Assembly (NCBI GenBank): GCA_023333565.1
Contig: JAJKFH010002114.1
Location: 298,555 to 362,554, forward strand
From: Puffinus mauretanicus
Taxonomy: Eukaryota; Chordata; Aves; Procellariiformes; Procellariidae
Length of the DNA stretch: 64,000 bases
Direction: 5' to 3'
The notes under the pieces are model-generated. The model worked only from the letters and a program-made list of their open reading frames with translations. It was not told the origin of the DNA and did not search any database. The translations under genes and the position numbers were made by a program. Below are positions 1-14,000 of this stretch, one piece after another (position 1 is the stretch's first letter; each line of letters starts with the position of its first letter).

Positions 1-2086
1 CTGATGGAAATATCTAACTTGGATGAGTCTAAAATGGCATCTTGTGGTTTTTGGTGGGGATATAGAAATTTTGATTCACAAAGATGCTGCAAAGTCAATG
101 AAAGTTTATTTTCCTACTTGGATGTAGTTGAAGTAAGCATGGAAGAAAAAAATGAATGTCTGTTTTGTTTAGGGATGTTTTTTTCCTTAAGTAGCTCATA
201 GTTTTGTGTGCTTCTAATGAAGCTAATGAAATCCAGCGTGGGTTATTCGCTTGGGAAAATTCTTCCAACTGCAGATCCAGTTATCTAGAGCTACCAGATA
301 TGTTCAGATGCATTATCCTGCCAATATCTACTAAGACACACGGAGGAAGCATTACAACAGCAAGAGTGGGAAGTCGGTTACACGGGAAGGTGTTTGTGAC
401 AGTGTGTTCACCGTACTGGCGGAGCCGGTGCTGAGTGACACCTGTACAAAACCGATCAATCTTGGGTTCAGACTTGAACCATAACTTGTTTCATTATTCA
501 TAGTACATAAGAATAAAAAAGACTATGCTTAAGCATTTTTAATTGCATTAAAAAATATCCTGTGTGATGTCTAGGCATTACGGTATCATCCCACATTCTC
601 TGAATAACATAGGTCTTCTAGTAAAAGATCTCCCAGCTGAAATTCACTGCTCCAGCAGAACAATGTTGACCAAAATGGGCTGTCAAAGATACTTGCCAGT
701 GTCAAGGTGTGCTCCTGTTTTTGTCGCTTGCTCCTGTTTCCACAGTCCACAGGGCATCAGAGAACGTATTAGTCATTATGTGACACAGCAGGTATTGTAA
801 AGGACTAAAGTGTCTGCACAGAGCTACAGAAAGGCTGTGTGTAATGTTGCCTACATTACACATTAAAATATGCTGTGTTATAACTTGCATCCACTGATGC
901 ATTTCTCTTCCACTGGAGCTATTACTTTTATCATGGCAATAACTAGACCTTGAAACAAATATCAGCAATGAGATTTAAAATGCAGAAAATCAGTTAATGC
1001 TTACAGTTCTGTCAGCTGTTCTAAGTCTATACGTGGCTTGCACAAGAACTAGTTTATTGTGATGGAGGTGTAGCTTAGTGCATGTAATAGATGTAGTATA
1101 AAAATATGCCTATATACATGCACTCTTTCATAATGATGGACTCATGGTTATTATGAGATCTAGTTGTTTACTTTGATTATGTAATTAAAGTTTCAGGTAT
1201 AGTACTGTGTTGACAACCTTTTTGATTCGTTAAGGGCAGAATTACTAACTTGCAGTTCCTGGTTCTCATTTGTAGCATGAACCACATGAGATTTTGTTTG
1301 TTTAAAAAAAAAAAATCTGAAACAAACACTTAAGTCAGAGGTAGTAAACACTGTCACTCTGGCAGGGGTGCATAGTTCTCAGATAAGAGCTGGATGCTTT
1401 ATCTGTTCAGCTTACAAAGCTTTGAATTTCTCCATCTGTGGGACGCAGCACCCCGTGCACCGGGCTGTGGAACTGCCTTGAGCACCTCTTTCTGCCAGAG
1501 GCAAGAGAAGGTGTGCAAGATGACAGCCTCGCCCACCGCTCGTGGGATCTCACCGCATAGTCCTCGGTCCCAGCGCCATTGAGTTCCTCCACGCCCTCAG
1601 ACTAGCTTCGGTTCTCTTGCCAGCGTAGATGCCTGGTGTAGGGTCTGCTCTGGGACTCGCCCGCGTCCTGGTATCCTTCGTCTTCATGTTGGTCCTGCTA
1701 GCAGCCTTTAAAGGCGTTGGTTTAGCTGGTGGTGCTGCAGAAGGAGTTAGGTTCCAGCCAGGACTGTGAAGATGCCCACGCTCCAGCACTGCCTCCTGTC
1801 CTGGGCTCAGCATCTACGCCTCCCGTGGGAGCAGAAGCGGCTGGGGCACCGCGGGCTTGCCTGTTTTGGGGACTTGCGAAGAGCGTGCCGCGTAGGTGAG
1901 GGGACTCTTGTCCGAGCAAGTGATGCTGGTAACTGCACGGTTTTCCTTGTTGGCTGTAATTACTTGTTGCTTTTACATCTGAGACAGAATGTTGTTTCTA
2001 AAAGGAACAAACTGTAACTAGGTCCCCACTGGCGTTTTTTTTTTTTTCATATTAACAACACATTTACATTTTTTCCCCCGATAAAG
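1..2086 (+). other. FBXL20: FBXL20 intron (upstream exons outside window)
   Basis: This stretch precedes the first FBXL20 exon in the window and shares the AT-rich composition of the other FBXL20 introns. No exon with family similarity was found here on either strand. A GC-richer patch at about 1430-1920 gives short open frames, but they resemble no known protein. The F-box-coding exons, roughly the first 53 codons by comparison with the human protein, must lie to the left of the window. Confidence 0.6.
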
Positions 2087-5000
2087 GCATGGAATGTTCT
2101 GGCCCTGGATGGCAGTAACTGGCAGCGAATTGACCTGTTTGATTTCCAGAGGGATATTGAGGTATAATTAAGTGACATACAAACCCATTTTTCTTGTTAA
2201 AATGTAATTACAGCCTAGAATGAATTAATACTCCCAGCGTAACCCTTTTTACCTTCCCTGGAGATAGAAATCATTAATTTCAGTTCTTCTTAGCTTCAGG
2301 GAGTCTTTAAAGTCTTGACAATCCATTCAGCTTTTGAAAATGGACAGAATTACATATCTGTATCAAGACTTAAAGGTAGTAATAGAAGGAAAGTATTTTT
2401 GTGTGTGTTCTGAAAACAAAAATAAGTAGAATAGGTATGTTCTTGCAGAAAATACTGCTTCTGTATAGCAGAATTCAGGCTACTTTTCCTTTCACTCAAA
2501 GAAATGTTAACATAGCACTGACTTAGACCATTAAGACTGAATGTCTCGTGAAACATGGCCTGCAATATGTCTATCCTTTCCTGTCTATCTTTTAATATAA
2601 AAAATTGAAATGTAAGTGAAGGTGATTGAGGGGGACGAGGTCAGAATTGTTCCTAAAAGATGCAGCTTTGGAAATGCTTCATTGTAGTTGTTCTAAATCT
2701 GTTAGATGTTGACTGCTCGGCACTGATAGGAATGGATGCTGTTGTCATGCTGTTCTTAAAATTAAAATTGCATTAATCGGGAAAAGGGACAAGGAAAAAA
2801 ACATTCTGATAAGAAATTTAAGGTTGTATCCTCTTTAAAACACGTTGGAGGAGGGAGATAGGGAGTGTATCATTTTAACTCGTTATAGACAGAGGCATAA
2901 ACCAGATGATGACTGAAGATTCACACCTTGTGGGAACTGGTGGGAAATACACACATCATTTGTGGAGGAAAGAGTTAAAATAATCTCTTTCTGCCAGCTG
3001 TGTATCTAAGCAGCTGAGACGCAGGGATAAAGGAACAGGCCTGTGATACTGTGCCTTCTGCGTGCTTGCAGGGGGCTGAGGCTTCTCGAAGGAAGTAAAC
3101 GGTGTGATTTTTGTTCTTGATAATAAATACTTTACCTCTTAACATGCCTTGAAAGTTCTGGACCCATATAATTATTTACTTTCATAGAGGTAGAGCAAAG
3201 TTATCACGGTGCCTGGTCTATGGAGGTAGCGGGAAACATGGACGGAGCTGCTCAGCCTTGCTGCTGCCGTTGGTCTGTGTAGGAGGGAGGGAGGCAGGAG
3301 TGCTGTGAATACAGACTAGGCTTTTCTCATTCTTGAGTGGTTTTTGCATGGTTTTAATGTCTCTCTGTTCTCTAACGCCACTCTACATCAAACACATGTT
3401 CTTGCATAAGCACTGACCTCCCCTTTTAAAACAAAATGCTTGAATATATTGTACCTAACCTAAAAGTACCTGCTAGACTTTCTGATGTCCTAAATGTTGT
3501 TTGCTTTAAAGGAATGTAAATCCATCAGTTGATGTAAATTCTGTATATAACCGTGTTTGAATCCTCTAATTCAAGCATATGAATTCTTAGGCTTGCTAGA
3601 GGAATTGCAAAAACACACGGACTGTTTCAGATTTTCCAGCCCTTCTACAGGGATGTGCAGGTCGAGCTTCAGTCCTCTGTCAGCCTTCAGCCAGGGCAGC
3701 ACTTCAGCGGTACACGGCAGCTACAGAGCTGCTCCCGTAGCCTGGGAAAGCAAGCGGCCAGATGTCACCAGGAGCTCGTGCAGAGATCTAGTTAAGCTTT
3801 TTTCATTGTGGTATTATGTTGTGTCGAGCCTGACGCTTGATTTTTTTTGGACTGGAAAAGATGATAGAAGAATATCTTCATCATTATAGAGGTCTTAAAT
3901 GCCAACTGGTACTTTAAGAATTGAGCGATGTTCCTGTTCTGTGATGAAAAACCATGTAGGCTAAAGTAGAAGGGAAGGCTTTTGAATTTCTGGACACTGA
4001 TACAAATATTCTCGCGATGGTTTTTGTACTTCATTCACAGTGAGAAATAGCTGGGTAAATGCTAGCTTGTAGTGGGGTCTTTGGAGGCTTCCATTGATTA
4101 CAAATTTGAAATTAAAAAAGCATTCTTCTAGATCTCTTGAACACAAATGTTTGAATCCCTTTTTCTGTGAGAATAAAACTCATGGGCTGGTTCTGCCTCA
4201 TCTCTATTTTGAATAGAAATTTAAGTATATCCATTTATAGTACATTGACTGTACTTATTTGTAAATCTTACAATGGCAATACAAAAGCAATGGCATTGCT
4301 TCTTTCATCTCTCTTGGGTAGTCTGTATCGATGTCTGGAAGCTCTGAACTGGAGGAAATTCCTCAGTCGTTAGCCTGAGCGGCTTTAGGTAATTGTTCCT
4401 TGTCTCTCCATCTTCAGAAGCTGAATAATTCTCCCTCTCCCTGCCTTAGATTATTATCACGGCGTTTTTGTTTTCTTAGCACTGTTTTACCTAGAATAAA
4501 CTGTTGTTAATCTGCAAAATTTTGAATTCAACTTTTTGAATGATCAGATGACTTTTGGATTTTAACGTAATTCTTTCTGTCTCCGACAGGGCCGAGTAGT
4601 TGAGAATATTTCTAAAAGATGTGGGGGTTTCTTGCGGAAGCTAAGCCTGCGTGGCTGTCTAGGAGTGGGAGACAATGCATTAAGGTAGTGGTATGGCTTC
4701 TTTCTGCTCTTAAATGTCATGTAAAGAATTATTCAACCACAACAGAGGATTGGAATAATATGTGAACACTTAACACTGAGATCTTTAGCCTGTGTAACAT
4801 ATAAGCCCTTTTAATTTATCATTTTTTAACTTCACACAGTAGCCATTTTTCTCAATTCTCATTAAAATAATATCAGCTGCTACGACAGGCTAAGTAGTAA
4901 TTGGCACTGACTTACAAGCTTTTCCCTTTAGGCTGGGAAATCCCAAGGCAACGTAAATTCTTTATTTTATTTACTTCTTTTGCTTGAGACAACTTTGTGA

Positions 5001-8000
5001 AATTGAATCTGATGTGTTATGGTTAAAACAAATGCTGTAAAACATCTGGAAATCTATTGCCTGAAAAATGTTTTCCCTTTCCTTTAATAAAGGACATTTG
5101 CACAGAACTGCAGAAATATTGAAGTATTGAACCTAAATGGCTGTACCAAGATCACAGATGCGTGAGTAACATTCTCATCTCTGTTTGCGCTGCCATCCCC
5201 TTTTCTGCATGTACCATGTTATATTCTGCATTTCCTTTTCAAGGGAAGGCCAGGCTTGAGCGTGCGGTAGATAATATAACGCATGTCATATGAAACGTAT
5301 GTGACTTAGAATAAATCTATTGCATGAGTGTGTCTTGTATGCTCTCTTTCAGTACCTGTACCAGCCTCAGCAAGTTCTGCTCTAAACTCAGGCACCTTGA
5401 TTTGGCCTCCTGCACTTCCATAACCAACCTATCTCTGAAAGCACTGAGGTAGGAGTCGATGACACTGACTTTGGCCGGTTGGTTCCAGATAGCGTGCCCC
5501 ACTGATGCCCCGTGTGTCTCGTGTGCCTTGGAGGAGACTGGCATAGGCTGAGGTGTGACCGTGATTAGAATTCAGGCATTCCTCAGCAGAGCTCAACATT
5601 CACACATTGTGCCTCCTGGTCTGCCGAGACGGAGGAGGAGGAGGACTCGGTAAAAGCTGCCCTTGACCTTGTTTGTATCCGTCCTGATGGTTATTAGTAG
5701 AAGAAGAATTATATTCTATTAAAGTCTTGGAGGAAGGATTTTGGGGGAGACAAAAGTCTTAGTCTGCCTTTTTAAAGTGCTCCTTTATTAACAGTCAGCT
5801 TCTTCATTGTGAGTGTACCATTGCGTACTTAGCAAGTGTTTATATAGCTAGAAGGTGAACACCAGCATGTGACTATTTGTCTTTTTAAACTGCTTAGGAG
5901 ACATATAACTGCTTAAATCTGCTAAATGGAATTGCCAAGTAATCTAGAAAAGGAAGGGACAGACAGACATTGGTGGGAAGATATTGGGACAGAGAAAAGG
6001 AGGCAAAAAAAACCACTAAAGGTAACAATAGAGGCCAAGCTATCAAAAAAAAAAATTAAATTCAAGTGATATACCAGTAGAATAAAAGAAAATACAGGAA
6101 AGCTGTATCATGGGAAAAAAAAATACTGGAGGGTGAATCTAGACAGCAGAAGAAAACACAGATTTGAAAGAACAAATGAATGATTAAATTATTTTTGTAG
6201 CTACATTAAAATACTTCGAGCCTGGTTTTTCATTCCCTTGAGGGTCTTCATCCTTGTCTCTAATTTCACATGGTCAAATTTGTGCTGCAGCTATCTTAAA
6301 TACATGATAGCCTGTATATCTCTTCCTAATTACAAATTACACTTGAGTGTTAGTCCTACTGGCAGCTATTTGCAAATACAAAGTTACACCTGGAAAGTTA
6401 GAAGCAGCATGGCAGAAATTTTTGTTGAGAGTGGTTTGGTTGTATTCAGATCCAGAAAGCCCATAGTGTCTGTCTTTGTATGGAAGCTGGGAGGTGTCCA
6501 AAATAGGATAAATCGGTGGTGTTTTACCCTATTGATATTCCGTGTTAGAGCTCCTGATCCTGCCTCTGGAGAGCTCTTCACATCTGGAGATGATGTTTGA
6601 CAGAAGTGTTCCCCGTGGGTGTGTGGGTGCGGGTGTACATGTGGGTTCCAGAAATGGGAATTTCCTAGATTCTGGCTTGAAGCAGGGTTTCTTTCCAAAA
6701 CAAAACCAAGTTTCCACACGCTTTTCCTTTCACCTCCAAAGTGAGGGATGCCCACTGCTGGAACAGCTGAATATCTCCTGGTGCGACCAAGTGACCAAGG
6801 ATGGCATCCAGGCTCTGGTGAGAGGCTGTGGTGGACTCAAAGCCCTGTTTCTGAAAGGCTGCACGCAGGTACGGCTCTATGGAGAGTGCTCAAATTGAAT
6901 AACATCTGGCTTATTTCTGCTGTAACTGAAAGTATGGGGATGAAGTATTGTGGATTTTTCTATTTCCAGAAATGTTACGTTACTGAAATTACTTACAATC
7001 TGTCTGTTGGAGATTAACTGCTTTTATTGAAATTCTTTAATAGCTTTGAGCTGAGCATGAATAGTGGGACAGTGAACAAATTGCATATCTAGCTGTAGAA
7101 TCATTCTTCTTTTTTCCCCATCGGGAACACATTGAGCAAACTTTTTTAAAGAGGAGATAACTTTGTTATTCATGGCTAGACCCATCCATTTCTGAAGGGT
7201 CAGAAAATTTTAGAAAGCGTGACAGTACTTTCATTTGCGCTGGTGATAGAATTTCCTCTACGTGTCATTTGCGTCTTCTAGCTAGTCAAAGAGAATCACC
7301 GTGTACGTGACTCCTTGAAAAGACATCTCTGCAGCCACTCAGGAACATAGTACTATTCCCTCAAGTATATTGTATAGCTCTTGAGCTATGACAGTATATT
7401 TTGAAGAGGCTGCAGAGGCTGTGATGCTTGTACTTTGGAATATATAAATGGTGCACTAACTCTTACAGCTGAAAGGGGGTTTTTTTGCCCCCTTGTTACC
7501 CTTTTTATTTAGACTAAATTCCTTTAATCTTTCTTCACTGTCTTACCTGGTGAATCATTGAAAAGCTTAATATGTTAAATACTTCCCTGTATTACAACTT
7601 TACTAAGGAGTTATATCAATTATGAACGGGGACATGGGGAACATCAACCTTGAGCATTACTCTTTTAATGAGTAAGAGTCCTTGCAAAGCTATTTCACAA
7701 AGAACGTGGGGACTAATTCTTTTTTTTTTTCACTTAAGTGGGCTGGGGTCTTTTTAATGCAGACAGATAGGCTAGAAAGGAGCAAACGTGTGTATCTCAG
7801 AATCTTGTCCTTGAAAAAGGAGAGTAAAACTGACCCATCAGGGGTTGAAACCTGTGACCCAGAGACTCCCGAGAGTTTTAAGAGCCTCAAGGTAGACCTG
7901 GAAAATGATCTCTGATCTGTTAGGTCCTTGTACCCGGACATTAACAGTGCTTATTTGTTTTGGATTTGGTTTTTTTTCTTGGGGGTAGGGATTCCTGAAG

Positions 8001-11000
8001 TATGAGTCAATACGTGCCATTTTTGTCTGCTGTGTATAGATAAACAGCTATATGTGTTTATTTTGCAAAAAGCGTATTTCTCCTGTGCGTGGACACAGAA
8101 AGTCCTGAAAGCTTATTATGATAAGCAAAGCAATAATACACTGGTTACGTGCACAAAGCAGTAATACCCTTGTGTGCACAAGAAAGCCCAGCTGTAAGGA
8201 CTGTAGTCAGTAGTTTTTCTAAATTTATACCACTGTTGGATTTTTAATATGCGAGATGGATATACATGGCTGTAAAAATGACTTGATTAAAGATAGAACA
8301 ATCTCAGCCTATTTTGAGAATTCAGGTCATAGAAACAGCTTGAGTTTCTAGTAATTTATGGAGTCGTGAGTAATATTGATGGCAATACATCCTTGTTATC
8401 AGTTACTTGCCATCTGTTCTTATAGATTTAAGAATAGCAGCCTTTTTTATCATCAGAAAGCAACCTGGATATGTTTGTGTTCCTCACATTGAAATAAGAC
8501 TTTTTTTTTGAGTTTCAATATTGCAATATAAAAATAGTGTTACTTACAGGCCCTCGCTAGTGAAGCATTTCCTTAATTCCTGTAAATAGTTTCTGATTTC
8601 ACTACTTGCTTTGTTAATTATGCATGTTTGATCAGGTCAGCTTTTCTTTAAATCAGTAACTTAGTGTTGTGGGTCTTTGAACTCTGTTCCTGAGATGGCA
8701 AAAAAAAAAAGCATGCAGTTATTGCTGTGTATTTTGAGACTGCAGTGCATTGCCCTCCTCCCCCATAGGTATCCAAACCACAGATGCTTTATTGTTCTCA
8801 AAGCTTTATTTTGAAGATTGCTTCAAGTATTAACAGGTTGCTTCGGTCTCTAAATTTTTCTTTCCAGCTTGAGGATGAAGCTCTGAAATACATTGGTGCA
8901 CATTGTCCCGAACTGGTGACTTTAAACCTTCAAACATGCTTGGTAAGTAAAGCTTCCTATGATTTCCCAACTCGGCCATCATTGTGCATTTAGAAGCCAT
9001 CTCTAAGCGGAACCATGCAGAATGTACTCCATCCCAGAAACATCATCATCTGTGCAGACAGGGCAGTTGTAAATTTACGAGACTTTTAAAAATAGTTGAT
9101 GAAAAACAGCTTTTTGGTAGCATTCAGTAATGTTGAATAAGCCCCCAAAACAGTGTCATAGCATTCACTTTGTCAGAATTGTTTGTCTCTTTGCCCTGCC
9201 CACGGGGCTTCTAAACTCATTTGCAGGACTAGCTGGAAAAATTCTTTCCATCGGGCTGGAGTGTTTGTGTAGTGATCTAGCCAGGCGGTTCCTCCGGTCT
9301 CTTTATAAAATTGAACCAAGAAGTGCAGTTTCCCTGCACAGAAGGGCTCTAAACCAGTTATTCTGCAGTGCCAAAAATGTATATTTATGCCAAAAAAGAA
9401 ATTGGAATGGGCTCTTTGTACATATCATCGTGCAGTTAGTCTGACGCAGCGAGTAACTGGACAGTCTCTTCCTTTTCCACGGAAGTGGGCAAGGCCTTTG
9501 GGGGCTGCAGGGCTGAGCTCTCCCAGTCCTGTTTAAGGAGTAGCTTTACCAGTTACTCGACGGGCTAAAGACTGGTGCCTGTCCATCTGAGACTGGATGC
9601 TTGCAAAGGAGGAGCTGGACTGCTAGCAAGTTCCAGACCTGGTCTGGCGTCTAAGGGAGAGGCAGGAAGGGGAGAGGCAAACAGGCAGAAAAGAGAAGAA
9701 AACTAATAATGTTTTTGATCGCCTTAACTGAAAATACCAAGTTCTTTGCAGTTTCTATTTCATCCAGTACTTGGGCTCACCAGCCCACAGACTTGCTGTT
9801 TGCTATTTTAAAAGAAACAGTGCCAGTGCCTAGGTTGGTGGTTTTTTGGGATTTGAGTCTGGTTGCCTCTGAAAATCCAGAACGTAAGAACGGAGGGAGG
9901 TTTAACCTGCTCCTCCAGCATGCACAGCCTCTGCCACCCATTGTCCCCTTTTCCCTCACCCCACTGCGTGTGTTGCTCTTCATCCCGTGCGGCTCCTTGG
10001 CACAGCCACGCTGAGTCCCAGCCCCTTGCGCTCATGCGGGGAAACATCTGGAGCAGATTTGTGCACTGTTGCCATCCCAGACTTGTGAGCAGAGCACGTG
10101 GGGCCGGACGACCCTGTGTGTCAGGGGACGCAGCGGGTCGATGGAACTGCTCTGCCGTGGGGTGAATTTAACGTGATTTGGGCTGTAAGCCTGTCTCTCA
10201 CAGTTAGGTTGTGGTCCCAAACCACTGAAGTGTATTTTTAAAAGGCTGTGAAAACAACCTGTGGCTTATTTTGTGGGTAACTCTGACTGTTAGGTGCTTT
10301 CTTGTCTTGAGTTTCAGCCAAGAAGGCCTTTACGAGCAAGGGTTGCAAAGGAAGGCAGGAGACCGAGTCTAGGCCTGCTGCTGCCATGCCTTCCCCCATC
10401 GCTCACGTGGCCCAAGCTCAGAAACATTTCCCTGCATGTGGAATCACTTTCTGAATGTTTACAAGTCACTTCAATGTGGCTTATCCTGTTTCAGCTGCTC
10501 CAGTGAAATAGTTGAATGCATTTTTGGGTTGAAAGAAGCATAACTTGGCCTCAGTCATGTGGCTGGTTGGAAGTCTGAGAAGGAAAATATGCAGTGCCTT
10601 GCACCTCCACCTACGTTGTTATGGCTTGTGATGTTGTTATTGTTTTTCTCGTAGCAAATAACAGATGATGGTCTCATTACAATATGCAGAGGATGCCACA
10701 AGTTACAATCCTTGTGTGCTTCAGGCTGCTCTAACATTACAGATGCCATCTTGAACGCCCTGGGACAGAACTGCCCAAGGCTTAGGTAAGTTTTCACTGC
10801 AGAGTTACCCGAGCTCCAGTGACCCGTTGCGTGTTGAGCAAAGGATCTTGGTGACAAGGTCACGTAATATTTGAGCCACTTTAGACTCTGAAGGTCTTTC
10901 TGAAAGTGCATTTTGTATCACTGAGTTTTTTCCAGGCATTTGCTGTGGGATGATCGTAGTTTTACTCAAACTTCTGGTTTTAAACTTGTGCAAGTAAAAC

Positions 11001-14000
11001 AGTGGTAAAAGAGCTCCATGCCGTGGTGGTGTGCGCTGCCAATAGACTCGCTCAGTAGCAGTCTCCTTTTACACCATTGTGTATCTACTTTTGTTCTTTT
11101 ATGAAAAACAGTTGAGGTTAGGTTACTTTTGTATTGAGAACTGAAAACACATTTAAACAACATTGTTTCCTCCTGACATGTGACATTAACAGGGTTTTCA
11201 TGATGATTTTGTAGCGGATGGAATTTGTGCTAACTTTCACTCTGCTTGACAGAGTGGGCTTCCAGTGACATCTCTGCAGGTGCTTGCTGCTTTATTTTTT
11301 AAGACTTCTTTTTTAATTAGGACAAGTTTCTTCAGGAAGACTTTGCTATAATTCAGAAAATGGCCAGGTGCAGAAAGAAGAGACAGTTTTATTACCTAAC
11401 ATCTGTAACAGCTGAGTGCCCTTTTTTAAATGGCATAAAATACATGTCTTCCAGGGGAAAAAAAACCCCACAACTGTTTTCTGTGATAAGCTCATTTAAA
11501 GAATTATGGGTACAAAGTGCAGCATACAAGTGTATGGAAACCAGTTTTGAAAGAGGAAGGTAAAACATGATTTTGGTTTCAAATGGTTTCTACGTTTACG
11601 TTCAGCTTCAGCTTTACAGTATTAAGTTCCATACAGTAAAATGCATAATGCACTTTAGGCAAGTTGGCTTTCTTTTCTATAAAGGTAGATAAATACGTTA
11701 ACATTGTGAAGCAAACCTCTGTAGAGCTGCAGTAACTGTCTGCCAGAAAGTTTATCTGTTGTCACAGAAGCAAGCAGTTCGCCTCTTAAAAGACTTCAGA
11801 CTCTTCTATCGTGGCATTAAATATTTATTCTTTCATGCCCATCTGCCAGGTTGTCACACCCCTTTTCACGATGAGATCTGTATTTTGGTGGAAACCAGAG
11901 AGAGCACTTGGGGAGGTTGTGGAGTGTCCAGCAATGAAGGTTTTTAAGAGCACCTTAGTCCAACATTTGTCAGATAGACCTCCCCGCCTTCTAGCGGGGT
12001 GCGGACTGGATGACCCTTGGAGTTCCCTTTTAGCCTGACTTCTTTTTTTGTTTCCCTGTGACCTACACTCAGGTATAGAGGGTGGATGCTCTGTGCAAAT
12101 TATCCTCTCAGAGAGCACAGCCTAAACCGGGTCAAACTTTTCTGGGTTGCTGGAAGCTTTTAATGAAACACTGAAAAGCAAAATGACTCCACCATGGTTA
12201 TTATAAATTCTTTCTGTGCAGAATATTAGAAGTTGCAAGGTGTTCTCAACTAACAGATGTGGGCTTTACCACTCTAGCTAGGGTAAGTGCTCATTTCTGC
12301 TTTTTCATCAAGTATCTTGGCTTTCTTTTTGTGATAGATATGAACAAACAGTACCTTTCTTTTGAATGTAGATTTTTGTAATGCTTTTGATCTCGACGTT
12401 TAAGTGGAAGCTAAGTTAGAAAAATCAGGTTGTATGTAATCTTTGGCGTTGTCCTGACCCACACATCTAAGAGGATGTGCATCCAAACTACATGAAATGT
12501 TAAATACTTGAGAGTTACAAACTTTACTGTTTGTTTTTTCTAGATTAATCTGTGTTCTATACAACTGACCCTGAATTTAACCTCCTTTACTTTCTATGAA
12601 AAAAAAAAAACTCGGTGCCTTTAAATGAGTGAAATTGCTAGATTTCCTTTACTATATTTGGTGGTATTCGTAAAGAAGCAGCAAGCTTTCCTTTCAGTCA
12701 CTATGTTTCGTGGAGGAAAAACCTTCATTTTTCAGAAAGGACTGTTTTATTGTAGTTGTGTTTATATTTGCTGTCTGAACTTTGCACTTAGTTTGTGTGT
12801 TCGATCTTTTGTTTGTTCCTAGAACTGCCATGAGCTTGAAAAAATGGACCTGGAAGAGTGCGTCCAGGTAGGAGGTGCCACCTCTGGCTGTTATTTTTTT
12901 TAGCACAGTCACAGCAGTGTGGAAAGATTGTGAAAAAGTAGATTGTCTCAAAATCAGAACTTGATGTAGAATCCTGAGCAAGAAGATTGGATATATTTGG
13001 ATAAGAAAATACTGGTTTTGTAGTTTGATCCTTTGTTTCATTTCACAGTAATGAATGCTACTGTAAATAATAAAAGAAATCTTTAATAGTGATAGATGTG
13101 TCCTGAAGGTCATGTAATAGATGTGTGAATTGTGACCCTTGACACAAGATAAAGTCCCAGAGTAAGATCTCTGCATAAGGCAAGGGGAGGTTTGTGCTAC
13201 ACAGATTGCTAGAAATACTGAAAGTTACCTCTGTTTTGAAAAAACGTAGCCGGTTTGTTTGAACACCAATGATTTTATAGAGGACATGGCCACAACTTGA
13301 AAAACTGGGGTGCCCATGCTACCATTAGCCTTCCTCAAAGGCAGTGGGATGTAATGTAATGAGTCTGTTAATGTTGAATCTCTTACAACCCTGTGCTGCA
13401 GCTGTCTCTGTTAGTTTCAAGAAGGTCTCTCATATATATACACACTGTTCTGTAGGGTATGTGCCATAAGCTGATAACCATTTCAAGGTAGCATTTACAG
13501 GGGAAAATAGTTGAATTTACTCAAGATGCCGTGAAAAATCTCTAACCCGAAGGATAGATTTTAAATCGTTTCACATAAAGACAGTGGAGATAACAGGATT
13601 TTGCTTCCTGCCATGAGAACAGCGTGACCCCAGTATTCTGTACTTCCTGATGTTTACAGGGCAGAAATTCAGGAGATCACAAGAGGAAATTACAGTAGTC
13701 CAGACAGGAAGTGATTTAAAGTTAACCCAAAAAAGGAAGAAGAAAAATTGGGCTGTGTCCTTGGACTGACTGCATTGAACAAGGACAGCCCAGCAAGTTC
13801 CCTTCTGAATGCTTTTAGATTAGAAAGCCCATTGTGTTGAGTCTCTTTCTTCCTGAAGAATAAAGAGGAACAATTCGGCAATCCAAGCTCTTACAAGGGG
13901 ATTTGAACACCTCTTGTACTTTCAGAGACAAACTTTTAGGAGTCATTGGGGTGTTGAAGAGGTCTGCTCACTTGCTTCCCTTAATTGTGAGCTTATTTCA